64,000 bases of DNA from contig CALULA010000007.1 in the NCBI GenBank assembly GCA_944321365.1, forward strand, positions 62,001-126,000, read 5' to 3'. This stretch comes from an uncultured Paraprevotella sp. (lineage in GTDB: Bacteria; Bacteroidota; Bacteroidia; Bacteroidales; Bacteroidaceae). Positions 50,184-59,012 of the stretch are shown here, piece by piece. The translations under genes were made by a program, and so were the position numbers. The notes beneath the pieces are model-generated. The model had not been told where the DNA came from and did not search any database. It worked only from the letters and a program-made list of their open reading frames with translations. How positions within the stretch are numbered: position 1 is the first letter of the stretch; each line of letters begins with the position of its first letter.

Positions 50184-51779
50184 ATGAGACAGAAAATAGC
50201 ATTGTTTGCCGGAATGTGGCTGGCCTTTCAGGCAACCATGGCGCAGACTCCTTATATGAATGAGAATTATATGCCTACCGACCTGATCGGCAGTGCCCGT
50301 TTTGTCGGTATGGGAGGTGCTTTGGGAGCATTGGGCGCCGACATGTCAGCTGCAAGCAGCAATCCTGCCGCTTTGGGTTTGTTCCGGAAGAGCGACGCCT
50401 CGCTCTCGTTCAGTGTGCTGACTCAGCAAGAAAAGCCGAACCTGAATGCGGACATGACCCACATGTCGTTCGATCAATTGGGCTTTGTCGTCAGCATTCC
50501 AGTGATGGGACGTTCCGTGAAGTTCCTCAACTTCGGGGTGAACTACCTGAAACGGGCCAACTTCAACCAGTCGTTCATCGCCGACAATTTTAACCTCGGC
50601 GGGCTGTCGCAGACGCAGCAGATGGCAGATCTCGAAAATGTGGAGTTGCCGACTCCGTTATCTGATCTGATGTATAACGCCAGTCTGGTGAATCCTGTCT
50701 TCAGTAAAGACAATCAAGGTAATCCGGTGACGGGCACAGACGGTAAACCGGTGCTCGAAGGTTATGATGCTTTTGAGGCTGACCAGAACATGTATGACCG
50801 CACGACGGAAGGGGGGATAGCCGGATATGATTTCAATGTCTCCATGAATGTCAAAGACCGGGTGTATATGGGGCTGACGATTGGTGTGAATGATGTGGAT
50901 TACTACAGTTACAGCACATATTCGGAATATTTCAATACACCGGATGGGGCGGCAGAGCTTTATTCCTTATATAATACGCAGCATGTGAGTGGTTATGGCG
51001 TCAATGTGAAGTTTGGCGGAATTGTCCGTCCGATTGCATCTTCGCCGTTCCGCATAGGTCTGACCGTAGAAACTCCCACTTTCTATCATCTGGAATCTTA
51101 TTCTTCTTATAGTATAGATTCTCCGATGAGCAGGGATGAAAATAATGAAGTATACTATGGAGATTTCTACAACTATTTGCCGGAAGCTGATTTGGCCAAT
51201 CTGCACATGAAGATTACCACACCATGGAAAGTGCGCGTCTCATTGGGGCACACCATCGGCACGTATCTGGCTGTGGGGGCAGAGTATGAGTATGCCAACT
51301 ATTCCAAGACAAAGCAGGGCTATGAGGACTGGGATTATGATTACTGGGGGAACTGGTACAGCGGGAATGTTACACGGGACCGCGAAATGGACGCCGTACA
51401 CAAGGCGACTCTGCGTGGAACCCATTCGTTCAAGTTCGGTTTCGAGCTGAACATGACGGACCATGTGGCGTTCCGTGCCGGGTATAATTACTATTCGAGC
51501 ATGTTCAAGAACGATGCTACATTGGACCAAAGTATTCTCTCTCCAGCCTTTAATTACCAGACGACCACAGATTATATGAACAAGGGTGACGTGAACATCT
51601 TCACTCTTGGATTAGGATACCGGGGACGTCATTTCTATGCAGATATGGCTTATAAGTACCGTAAACAGTCGGGTGATTTTTATGCTTTTGATGACACGTA
51701 CTTGTCAGGAGAGCTTACTCCCGTGGACGTAAATCTGGATACGCACCAAGTCTTTTTTACGTTGGGGTATAAATTCTGA
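50184..51779 (+). CDS. Outer-membrane transport protein, OmpP1/FadL type
   Basis: 531-aa beta-barrel protein. Signal peptide (FAGMWLAFQATMAQ), then GSARFVGMGGALGALGADMS and SSNPAALGLFRKSDASLSFS, the family's N-terminal hatch pattern; the C-terminus ends VFFTLGYKF, a typical barrel-ending Phe. FadL relatives pass hydrophobic molecules across the outer membrane; the ligand here is unknown. Probably co-transcribed with the gene before it. Confidence 0.88.
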   Translation: MRQKIALFAGMWLAFQATMAQTPYMNENYMPTDLIGSARFVGMGGALGALGADMSAASSNPAALGLFRKSDASLSFSVLTQQEKPNLNADMTHMSFDQLGFVVSIPVMGRSVKFLNFGVNYLKRANFNQSFIADNFNLGGLSQTQQMADLENVELPTPLSDLMYNASLVNPVFSKDNQGNPVTGTDGKPVLEGYDAFEADQNMYDRTTEGGIAGYDFNVSMNVKDRVYMGLTIGVNDVDYYSYSTYSEYFNTPDGAAELYSLYNTQHVSGYGVNVKFGGIVRPIASSPFRIGLTVETPTFYHLESYSSYSIDSPMSRDENNEVYYGDFYNYLPEADLANLHMKITTPWKVRVSLGHTIGTYLAVGAEYEYANYSKTKQGYEDWDYDYWGNWYSGNVTRDREMDAVHKATLRGTHSFKFGFELNMTDHVAFRAGYNYYSSMFKNDATLDQSILSPAFNYQTTTDYMNKGDVNIFTLGLGYRGRHFYADMAYKYRKQSGDFYAFDDTYLSGELTPVDVNLDTHQVFFTLGYKF

Positions 51780-51821
51780 AGACAAATGTATAGAAAAGAA
51801 GCAAAAAAATTGGATGAACAG

Positions 51822-51853
51822 TTGGGACTATCAAAAAAAAGTGTTACCTTTGC
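51822..51853 (+). promoter_or_regulatory. Promoter of tRNA-Ala
   Basis: TTG (51822-51824) is exactly 20 nt upstream of TACCTTTGC (51845-51853), an ideal Bacteroidetes pair, 12 nt before the tRNA. Confidence 0.8.
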
Positions 51854-51865
51854 AGTGTCAAAAAC

Positions 51866-51939
51866 GGGGTATTAGCTCATCTGGCTAGAGCGTTTGACTG
51901 GCAGTCAAGAGGTGGCAGGTTCGAGTCCTGTATACTCCA
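51866..51939 (+). tRNA. tRNA-Ala (anticodon GGC)
   Basis: 74 nt folds as a cloverleaf: acceptor GGGGTAT/ATACTCC including the G3-U70 pair that marks alanine tRNA, D stem GCTC/GAGC, anticodon stem TTTGA/TCAAG with loop CTGGCAG (anticodon GGC at 51900-51902), T stem GCAGG/CCTGT with loop TTCGAGT, discriminator A. The 3' CCA is not encoded. Confidence 0.95.
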
Positions 51940-51972
51940 CGGTAACATCTTAGTTGAAGTTAACAACCTTAG

Positions 51973-52020
51973 AAAGAACATCGGAGGGCACAATCAAGTG
52001 AACGATGATGTTCTTTTTTT
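51973..52020 (+). terminator. Terminator after tRNA-Ala
   Basis: AAAGAACATC and GATGTTCTTT (10 bp) around a 24-nt loop, followed by a T run. Confidence 0.75.
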
Positions 52021-52055
52021 ATGCTGCAGTGCACAAATAAGTTTTGCAAGCTGCC

Positions 52056-52102
52056 GTATGATAAAAAGAAACAAGCCCCGATACTCGCGTACAGGGGCTT
52101 GT
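52056..52102 (-). terminator. Hairpin and T-rich run downstream of the glycosyltransferase operon
   Basis: ACAAGCCCC/GGGGCTTGT (9 bp; 52071-52102) with an inner TAC/GTA stem; read on the minus strand it is followed by TTTCTTTTTATC. It may end the glycosyltransferase transcript or a short RNA starting near 52145. Confidence 0.65.
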
Positions 52103-52151
52103 GGAATACCTTTCTAATACCTTTAAACTAAAGTTCCAATAATAGAACGTA

Positions 52152-52159
52152 CAAAGATA
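52152..52159 (-). promoter_or_regulatory. Orphan -7 box TATCTTTG facing the terminator
   Basis: The minus strand reads TATCTTTG between the end of the glycosyltransferase genes and the hairpin at 52071-52102; no ORF lies in the 50 nt between. No -33 was found. Confidence 0.4.
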
Positions 52160-52231
52160 ACTAATTTCCGGGATACCTATATGCGCAATAAACGTTTTTT
52201 ATGTTATTTTTTCTGTTTTCAATCAGTAGCA

Positions 52232-53230
52232 TCATTCAACGGAAGGTCCGGCATGTCGAAAATGCAACATGCGGAAGAACTTGCTTACAATCACCATGGC
52301 AGCGGGTGTTGAAGAGAGCATCCGGATGATGATATAAGGTAAAGTGTAGGCGTGAGGCGCGAGTGGGTATAAACCTGCTTGCTTCATACGTCGTAACATA
52401 TCAAGTAAGAAGTGAGAGTCCGGACTGTCTCCTAAGAGTGTATAGACCATGGACATACACATCAGGTCGGTTCTTCTGTTCAGTGCCTGGGCCGCAGGGG
52501 ATGGCAATTCCCGCACCTTGCTTTTCATGTTTGTAAGGATGTGTATCAAATCCAGGAACCGCTTTTTTACGGATTGGCACTCTTGGTCGTGCATGATGGA
52601 GCCTCGTCTTTGGTAATAGGCATATACCGGCAGTGCCGTGATGAGGAGCGTTTTCGCCTTTAAGAAAAGAAAAGCCGTGAACTCTTCGTCCTCATGGTAG
52701 GCGATGGGCGTGAAGCGTATATCTTCTGCTATGGATTTCCTGAAAAAATAGCTCCATACGCTGCCATACATGTTGTGGTGCAGCATGAAGTCGATGCCGT
52801 TTCCGCTGAACCGGATTTTCGGATCGTTTGTCGGCAAATCGGTGAGAGTCTTGTTGAACACTTTGCGGAACTGAAAGCCTAACAGGTCGGGCTTCTGCTG
52901 TTGCAGGAGCTGTATGGCCTGACGGGTTGGAGTGAAAAACAGATAATCGTCTGCATCCAGAAAATGAATATATTCCTTTTGCGCCAGCCGCATTCCGGTA
53001 TTGCGTGCGCCGCCAGGCCCGTTGTTGGGCTGTTTGTGATAGTGTATGCGTGTGTCTTTTAAGGCTTCCGCATATTCTTGTGCCGCTGTGCCCGGTGTGC
53101 CGTCGTCGATGATCCATATATCCCAGTCGGCATATTGCTCCAGCCGGCGTACGCTTTCCACAGCTCTCTCCAATAGAGCAAGCTCGACCTTATAATAAGG
53201 TATAATGAAGCTGACGGAAGGTTTGTTCAT
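52232..53230 (-). CDS. Family 2 glycosyltransferase (1)
   Basis: 332-aa GT-A inverting transferase. N-terminal nucleotide-binding pattern SFIIPYYKVELALLERAVES, DIWIIDDGTPGTAA and GPGGARNTGMRLAQKEYIHF with LDADDYLF (DxD). Cytosolic, probably adding a sugar to a polyprenyl-linked glycan. It overlaps the next gene upstream by 4 nt. Donor and acceptor unknown. Confidence 0.9.
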   Translation of the reverse strand: MNKPSVSFIIPYYKVELALLERAVESVRRLEQYADWDIWIIDDGTPGTAAQEYAEALKDTRIHYHKQPNNGPGGARNTGMRLAQKEYIHFLDADDYLFFTPTRQAIQLLQQQKPDLLGFQFRKVFNKTLTDLPTNDPKIRFSGNGIDFMLHHNMYGSVWSYFFRKSIAEDIRFTPIAYHEDEEFTAFLFLKAKTLLITALPVYAYYQRRGSIMHDQECQSVKKRFLDLIHILTNMKSKVRELPSPAAQALNRRTDLMCMSMVYTLLGDSPDSHFLLDMLRRMKQAGLYPLAPHAYTLPYIIIRMLSSTPAAMVIVSKFFRMLHFRHAGPSVE

Positions 53231-54165
53231 TTCTTCAGCACTTTACGGGTGTTGGCCACGATGCCGCAATATTTTTTGCCGCTCAAGGCTTTCAGAATGG
53301 CTTTCATGCGGCAGTTCAGCGGGCGGCGAGTGAATAGTGCCCGGTATAATGGAATTTTCCGTTCGGGAATGCAGTACGGGCCTCCGAATTGCAGCTGGAC
53401 AATTTGTGGGTTGCACAGACAAAGGTAGAGGTCATCTTTGTCTTTTTCTGACAGTCCTGCTTGCCCGGACGTGATATTGTATAAGTGCAGGTTGGCTTGC
53501 AGAAGATCGGTTACAGATTTGTGGGTCAGTGTGTTTGATATGGAGCCATTACGGCTGCAATAATAGTATAGCCCCTTGTCGGAACGCAGGATGCGGCGAG
53601 CTTTCTGCAGCACGATGGGGATGGTGAAAACGTCTTCAAAGAGCCGTCCTTCAGGAAAACGGACTTCCTCCCACAGCTGTTTCCGGTAGATTTTGTTCCA
53701 GGCGTAACAGTGCAGGTAGCCTTTCTGCCGTATCCAGCCGGCATAATCCACTTTCATCTGCATGCCCGGAATATATTTATACGCTTTGTCTGCTCCGTGA
53801 TGTACGCACACCGGAAACTCCACCACATCTGCATCAGGATGTTGTTTCAGCAGTTCAAGGTTGTTTTTCAGGGTACAAGGAGCGATATAGTCGTCCGAAT
53901 CGATGAAAGAGATGTAGTCGCCTTGCGCCAGTTCCAAGCCTTTGTTGCGTGCCGCACTCAGTCCTTTGTTGGTCGTATTGTGCACCACCCGTATGCGGGA
54001 ATCCTTTCTGGCCCATTCTTCGCAGAGCATTCCGCAGCGGTCTGGTGACGCGTCATCCACGAGGATGATTTCACAGTCGTCGATCTCTTGCCGGCATACC
54101 GTCTTGAGGCAGAAGTCCAGATAAGGTTCCACCTTATACACAGGTATGATGATCGTGAGTTTCAT
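53227..54165 (-). CDS. Family 2 glycosyltransferase (2)
   Basis: 312 aa, same fold: TIIIPVYKVEPYLDFCLKTV, EIILVDDASPDRCGMLCEEW, GLSAARNKGLELAQGDYISF and IDSDDYIAP (DxD). The C-terminal third differs from its neighbour, so substrates probably differ. Overlaps the downstream gene by 4 nt; the GT4-like gene is 20 nt upstream. Confidence 0.92.
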   Translation of the reverse strand: MKLTIIIPVYKVEPYLDFCLKTVCRQEIDDCEIILVDDASPDRCGMLCEEWARKDSRIRVVHNTTNKGLSAARNKGLELAQGDYISFIDSDDYIAPCTLKNNLELLKQHPDADVVEFPVCVHHGADKAYKYIPGMQMKVDYAGWIRQKGYLHCYAWNKIYRKQLWEEVRFPEGRLFEDVFTIPIVLQKARRILRSDKGLYYYCSRNGSISNTLTHKSVTDLLQANLHLYNITSGQAGLSEKDKDDLYLCLCNPQIVQLQFGGPYCIPERKIPLYRALFTRRPLNCRMKAILKALSGKKYCGIVANTRKVLKK

Positions 54166-54185
54166 GGATGTCTTGTTTTTGGTGT

Positions 54186-55289
54186 TCAGGGTTTCCTGTT
54201 CCAGAAGTCAAGGTATTGGCGGGCCACTTTTTTGTGGTCGTGATGCCGTTCAATGTAGCGGATGCCTTCGGCAGACCGGCGTGCGATGTCGTCCGGTGTT
54301 TTTATCAATGTTTCCAGCCGGGCATATACGTCTTCAGCTGATGGCAGGACGTTGACGATGGGGCGCAGTTCTTTTTCGCCTAAGATTTCATAGTTCTCTT
54401 CCTCTCCGCCTCCTACGACGACCAGTCCCTTGGCCATAGCCAGCAGCGCGTTCATGGCCGGGGTATAGGAGTAAAGCTGATCCAGCAGTACGTCACAACT
54501 GTCCATCATCCTGCTGTATTGTTCAAAGGGCACCGATTCGGCCCTGACAACCTCTATGCGGTCGGGATATTGGCGGGCCAGCTGCATCAAAGCCTTGTAG
54601 AGTATGTCTGTTCCTTTATAGGCATTGCGGTTGCGTTGTATGCCGATGAAGAACCGTATGCGCTCCGTTTCGGGATGTGCCGTGCGCGGTGTCACACTGC
54701 TACGGTTGATGGGGAAAGGAATAAACTGCGTCTTTTCGGGAAATGCCTTGCGGTAACAGACGTCATATTCATAAAGCCCGCTAACGATGCCGTCGCAGTC
54801 TTTGGCTATATATTCGTTCAGTTTTCCTTTCGGTCCGTCGAGCCATTCGGCCACAAAACCGTCATTGTCCGGATTCTTGCGGATTTCCGGACCTATATTA
54901 AAGTCGGAATAGCGGAAAGTGTGCCCGTCCAGTCCGGTCTTCACCCAGTAATGGTCCATGCCGAATGCTCCCAGGAACACTTTCTTGTTGTTCTTGCGCA
55001 GATAATCATAAATGGAATACAGCCGTTCTGCACGCAGTTCAAGGAATACGGGGTTGATGAGTTGCACCACATCATATCCTCTCATTGAAGGCAACGCACG
55101 CGCCAGGCGGTAAAGAAAAGCGGCTGTGTCCGCCATGCCTGTCGAGCTGCGATGAAGCGAGATGTCGCGCGGATAGTTTTTCCAGCTGTCTCCATCGGAA
55201 GCCACCGTGACGTCGTGCCCCCATTCACGCAAGCCTTCGGCCAGCGTCCAATGTACATTGCTATATTCTCCGAGTAACAGGACTTTCAT
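54186..55289 (-). CDS. Glycosyltransferase with GT-B fold (family 4-like)
   Basis: 367 aa from ATG 55289; the frame opens to 55304 but that would include the -7 box. Rossmann start VLLLGEYSNVHWTLAEGLRE, and the C-terminal donor domain RIRFFIGIQRNRNAYKGTDI, DSCDVLLDQLYSYTPAMNAL, and GGGEEENYEILGEKELRPIV as in GT4-type enzymes. First gene of the minus-strand transferase run. Confidence 0.88.
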   Translation of the reverse strand: MKVLLLGEYSNVHWTLAEGLREWGHDVTVASDGDSWKNYPRDISLHRSSTGMADTAAFLYRLARALPSMRGYDVVQLINPVFLELRAERLYSIYDYLRKNNKKVFLGAFGMDHYWVKTGLDGHTFRYSDFNIGPEIRKNPDNDGFVAEWLDGPKGKLNEYIAKDCDGIVSGLYEYDVCYRKAFPEKTQFIPFPINRSSVTPRTAHPETERIRFFIGIQRNRNAYKGTDILYKALMQLARQYPDRIEVVRAESVPFEQYSRMMDSCDVLLDQLYSYTPAMNALLAMAKGLVVVGGGEEENYEILGEKELRPIVNVLPSAEDVYARLETLIKTPDDIARRSAEGIRYIERHHDHKKVARQYLDFWNRKP

Positions 55290-55301
55290 GATATTTTTAG
55301 A

Positions 55302-55309
55302 CAAAGGTA
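55302..55309 (-). promoter_or_regulatory. -7 box TACCTTTG for the glycosyltransferase run
   Basis: The minus strand reads TACCTTTG 12 nt before ATG 55289, giving a very short leader. It is divergent from the flippase -7 box 22 nt away. Confidence 0.6.
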
Positions 55310-55331
55310 AGAAAAATAACTGGAAATAGTG

Positions 55332-55339
55332 TATCTTTG
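55332..55339 (+). promoter_or_regulatory. -7 box TATCTTTG for the flippase gene
   Basis: TATCTTTG overlaps an apparent in-frame TTG at 55337, so translation must start downstream. Confidence 0.6.
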
Positions 55340-55351
55340 TCTGATGATATT

Positions 55352-56905
55352 ATGGATGATAAGCGAGATTTTATGAATATTCCGTGCCGGAATGCCGGGG
55401 AGAGGAACAGAAAGGCGGATACCTATAACCATATTGTGAAATATACCGGACTGTTGGGGGGCATTCAGGTCCTTACCATTCTGGTCAGCGTGGTGCGCAA
55501 CAAGCTGGCCACCGTGCTGCTCAACACGGTGGGGGTGGGGCTTTCTTCGTTATACCTTACGGTGATAGGCTTTCTGCACAACACGTCCGGTCTGGGCATT
55601 TCGTTCAGTTCCATAAAAGAGATTTCCGAGTGTTATGAGCTGGGAGATGACGGAAAGGTGCGGTGGCAGATAGAAGTCGTGCGCACGTGGGCCGTGTGGA
55701 CGGGGCTGGCTGGTGTGGCGATGGCGTTGCTGTTTTCCCCGTTGATCAGTCTGTGTGCCTTTTCCGACCTGTCGCATGTGGTGCCGTTGTGCATGCTGTC
55801 GCCGGTGATCGGGTTCATGGCGGTGACGGCAGGCGAACTGGCCGTGCTGAAGGCCATGCGCCGTTTGAAGCGAGTTTCATTGATTTCAGTGTTAAGCGCG
55901 TTGGTCACACTGCTGATTTCGGTTCCGTTCTATTGGGCGTGGGGCATACGTGGTGTGGTTCCGGCCCTTTTGTTCAGCTCATTGGGAGTGATGGTGGTCC
56001 ATGTGTCGCTGTCGTTTCCGGTGTTTCCGTGGCGGGTAGCCCTGCTGAGCCGTGAACATTTCCGTGCAGGCTGGAGCATGGTACGGCTGGGCGTGCCTTA
56101 CATTCTGGCAACGATGGTGAAGATGCTGGCCGGCATGGCACTGGCTTTTTTCATCACCCGCATCGGCTCGTTGTCCGAAGTGGGTCTGTACAATATGGGA
56201 TATAATCTGGTCGTGACCTATGTCGGCATTATTTTTGCGGCGGTGGAGGCCGATTACTTTCCCCGCTTGTCGGCCGTGAACCACGACATCGGGCGGATGA
56301 ATCTGCTCGTCAACAGTCAGGTGAAAGTGTGCGTGCTGCTCATGTCGCCTTTCCTGGTCCTGTTCATGTTGGCCATGCCGCTGATTGTCCGTATACTTTA
56401 TTCTTCGGAGTTTCTGCCTATGACGGGCATGGCCGTGTGCGCGTCGGTGCATATGTTTTTCAAGTCTATGACGCTTCCTGTAGCTTACATGTCTTTGGCC
56501 AAGGGGGATTCCATGATGTTTTTGGGCATGGAGACGGCCTACGAGGCGTTTGTTTCGGTATGCATCGTAGCGGGATTTCTGCTGTGGGGCATCTTGGGCA
56601 CGGGCATAGCTCTGGCGGTGGCGGGTGTGTTCGACTGGCTGATGATCCGTCATGTCTACAGCCGTCGCTATGGTTTTCGTGCCGACCGCTCGGCTTATCC
56701 TTTTATGATGGGGCAGTTTGTCTGCGTGGGAGCCGCGTTGGTCTTGGGACTGGGTGACGACATTGCGTTGAAAGCATTGGCAGGGTCGGTGGTGCTGGCT
56801 GTCAGTGCAGGCCTTTCCATACGGGTGTTCAGGCGCGAGCTGACGCTTTTTTCCGAATTGCGTGCCCGGTGGGGACAGCGTTTCCGCTGGGGGAGAAAAC
56901 CATGA
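55352..56905 (+). CDS. Polysaccharide flippase (Wzx/MATE-like)
   Basis: 517-aa inner-membrane protein with about 12-14 helices. GGIQVLTILVSVVRNKLATV and LLNTVGVGLSSLYLTVIGFL are typical of O-antigen/teichoic-acid flippases. Likely moves the lipid-linked glycan made by the divergent glycosyltransferases. ATG 55352 leaves a leader of only a few nt; ATG 55373 is a fair alternative. No polymerase or chain-length gene is adjacent. Confidence 0.88.
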   Translation: MDDKRDFMNIPCRNAGERNRKADTYNHIVKYTGLLGGIQVLTILVSVVRNKLATVLLNTVGVGLSSLYLTVIGFLHNTSGLGISFSSIKEISECYELGDDGKVRWQIEVVRTWAVWTGLAGVAMALLFSPLISLCAFSDLSHVVPLCMLSPVIGFMAVTAGELAVLKAMRRLKRVSLISVLSALVTLLISVPFYWAWGIRGVVPALLFSSLGVMVVHVSLSFPVFPWRVALLSREHFRAGWSMVRLGVPYILATMVKMLAGMALAFFITRIGSLSEVGLYNMGYNLVVTYVGIIFAAVEADYFPRLSAVNHDIGRMNLLVNSQVKVCVLLMSPFLVLFMLAMPLIVRILYSSEFLPMTGMAVCASVHMFFKSMTLPVAYMSLAKGDSMMFLGMETAYEAFVSVCIVAGFLLWGILGTGIALAVAGVFDWLMIRHVYSRRYGFRADRSAYPFMMGQFVCVGAALVLGLGDDIALKALAGSVVLAVSAGLSIRVFRRELTLFSELRARWGQRFRWGRKP

Positions 56906-57027
56906 TCCACCGCCTTGGGCGCAAGCCTGATTGTCGGTGCGCCGGTCCGGTGTTTTCTGCCGGGATGTAATCTTTCTTGACCTGTCTGCTCCGGTTTTCG
57001 GCAGGCATTCCTGCCTGAGCCTTTTTG

Positions 57028-57137
57028 TTGCGCAATACCGCGACCGGTCTTGCGCAACACTGTTGAATGTCTTGCGCAAAGACGGACGGCGTTGTGCGGA
57101 AGGAAAATCGTTCCCTTGCGGATGGTCCTCTTGCGCG
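57028..57137. repeat. 22-nt phased array G (5 units) between convergent genes
   Basis: Centres at 57030, 57052, 57074 (GCGC), 57096 and 57118 (GCGG), each 22 nt apart. Cores: TTGCGCAA three times, GTGCGGAA, TTGCGGAT. It lies between the flippase and the convergent GH30 gene; the remaining gap (56906-57027, 57138-57235) shows nothing else. Confidence 0.88.
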
Positions 57138-57235
57138 AGCGGCATCGGATGCGTTTTTCATGAAGTGCCGTTCGCAGCCGGCTGGTACAGACGGTCGGAG
57201 TTGCAGCCGGACGGGGTGTGACGACAGTCCGGCGG

Positions 57236-58816
57236 TCAGTTGCCGGGAAGGCTGACGAAAGTCACGGCCGAGCGTGCGGGAATCATTGTCCGCTCCCCGT
57301 TTGTCACTGGTTGTACGGGAAGCAGGTTTTGTTCTTCTCCTTCGCCGGTCAGATAGGGCTGCCACTTTTTCACCTTTTTATCTTTTACGTTCAGGGTGAT
57401 TTCCCGTTCGGTCACTCCGTAGTTGAGCATCACTATGGCCCATGTGCCGTCCGCGTTGCGGTAAGCCGTACACATCAGGCCGTGTGGGTCGGTTTCTCCT
57501 TCTGTTATGATGCGTCCGGCTGCGTCGTATGCCCTGACCGTCTGTCTGGCGGCACCGGGTCGCACGAAACGGCTGTAGTTGCCCAACACCCACAGCAGCT
57601 TGGAGTCGGTGACATAACCGTTCTGTCCGTTTCTGTCGCTATGCTCCCGCAACAGCCCGTCCTTATAGTCTCCGCCCACGGCTCTCCACCATTGCCAGCT
57701 TCGTGCTCCGGCATAGACCAGGTCGTGATGAATGATGCGCCCCACATACAAGGCCGTTTTCATGGTGCGGTCAAAGCCGTTTCCGCCTCCGATTTCCTCA
57801 TCGTTGCTCATGATGCAGGTCTCTGTCTGCCAGAACTGTACGCCATACCGGTCCAGGGTGTCTTTAAGCTGCATGCGGATATCGCGCAGGGACTGCAGCG
57901 GCGTGTTGGTCCAATAGCTGTGTCCGGCCATCAGATGAGGGACGTTGGGCAGATTGCCTATATAAGTGTCCACACTGTCCGGATTGAACAGGGCTTGTAT
58001 GGCGTATCCCCGTTGCCAGTCGGCGATATGAGTGCCGAACATGCAACGGTAGTCGGACGACTCGTTTACCAGAATGTTTGTGCTGAGTCCGTTCTCCTTG
58101 AAAGCCCGGCTGAAAGCTCTTGCCAGTCGGGCCACTTCGCGGTTGGTGGCCGGTGTCCCTTCCTGTTTGGGCCCGATCCAGTTCCAGTGCCCGTCCGGTT
58201 CGTTGACGGGACACACATAGTCCAGCCGTATGCCGTCGTGATGTTCCAGTCCTTTCACCACTCCGGCGGCATATTGTGCGAATTTGTCGTAGCAGTCTGC
58301 TTTCAGGTTGAGTGTGCCGTCGCGCCCGGTGTTGGTGGCCATGCCGTTTTGCGTGTAGTCCACGGGCGGTGAATTGAAAAAGCCGATGAATGTTTCCACA
58401 CCGCGTTCTTTGGCCATCTGCAGGATGTTGCGCTGTCCGCGCTGCCGCGTCGGGTCGAACGCGCCGTCAGGGGTGAGCAACCGCTCGGTGCGCATCCAGG
58501 GTGAGCCGATGCCGCTTTCCTCTCCTTGCTCCGCACTGCCCGTTCCTATGTTGAACCGCCAGATGGAAAGCCCGATGCCGAGCGGGCGGCCGTTGCTGTC
58601 GTTCTTGCGGCTGAACAGCCAGTCGGCAGCCTGGCGGAGCACACTGTCGGCCCATATTCCCACATATTGCATGCTCCAGGCGTCAGAGGCTCCAAAGCCG
58701 TCGATGGTCTGCAGAGGCTGCGAGGTGTCAGTCTCGAAGCGGCATGCGTCTTTTTGTCCCATGGCTGGTGCTGAGAGCAGCAGGGCACAGCAGCTGGCGT
58801 AAAATAAGGTTTTCAT
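57236..58816 (-). CDS. Glycoside hydrolase family 30 enzyme (2)
   Basis: 526-aa secreted enzyme, signal ending near MGQKDACR. Opening QTIDGFGASDAWSMQYVG, LSIWRFNIGTGSAEQG, then acid/base Glu about residue 206 in VCPVNEPDGHWNW and nucleophile Glu about 332 in QFWQTETCIM. The sequence resembles the GH30 group that includes endo-beta-1,6-galactanases rather than the first GH30 here; substrate is inference. Alone on its strand with a -7 box 31 nt upstream; no SusC/SusD. Confidence 0.87.
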   Translation of the reverse strand: MKTLFYASCCALLLSAPAMGQKDACRFETDTSQPLQTIDGFGASDAWSMQYVGIWADSVLRQAADWLFSRKNDSNGRPLGIGLSIWRFNIGTGSAEQGEESGIGSPWMRTERLLTPDGAFDPTRQRGQRNILQMAKERGVETFIGFFNSPPVDYTQNGMATNTGRDGTLNLKADCYDKFAQYAAGVVKGLEHHDGIRLDYVCPVNEPDGHWNWIGPKQEGTPATNREVARLARAFSRAFKENGLSTNILVNESSDYRCMFGTHIADWQRGYAIQALFNPDSVDTYIGNLPNVPHLMAGHSYWTNTPLQSLRDIRMQLKDTLDRYGVQFWQTETCIMSNDEEIGGGNGFDRTMKTALYVGRIIHHDLVYAGARSWQWWRAVGGDYKDGLLREHSDRNGQNGYVTDSKLLWVLGNYSRFVRPGAARQTVRAYDAAGRIITEGETDPHGLMCTAYRNADGTWAIVMLNYGVTEREITLNVKDKKVKKWQPYLTGEGEEQNLLPVQPVTNGERTMIPARSAVTFVSLPGN

Positions 58817-58847
58817 ATAATGTCGTCAGGTTTTTTATATCCGGATT

Positions 58848-58855
58848 CAAAGTTA
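58848..58855 (-). promoter_or_regulatory. -7 box TAACTTTG for GH30 gene 2
   Basis: The minus strand reads TAACTTTG 31 nt before the GH30 start. Confidence 0.6.
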
Positions 58856-58983
58856 CGAATTAAAAGTGATTCCCGGAGCGGAGTCGTAAGATTTAGTTCT
58901 TTTTCTTGTTCCTTCAGATTTATTTTCCTGTAATACCCTTGAAAGAGCCTCTTGCAGAATGGGCGGATTCCGTGTTTTTTCCG

Positions 58984-58992
58984 TACATTTGC
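58984..58992 (+). promoter_or_regulatory. -7 box TACATTTGC for AKR 4
   Basis: TACATTTGC lies 20 nt before ATG 59013 and lies inside the longer open frame from 58959, so that start is unlikely. Confidence 0.65.
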
Positions 58993-59012
58993 AAAAGTCT
59001 ATTCACATAAGT

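Noticed and set aside
55979..57145. 388-aa minus-strand open frame over the flippase
   Set aside because: Antisense of a membrane protein; His/Gln/Arg-rich with no motif, and it runs into array G.
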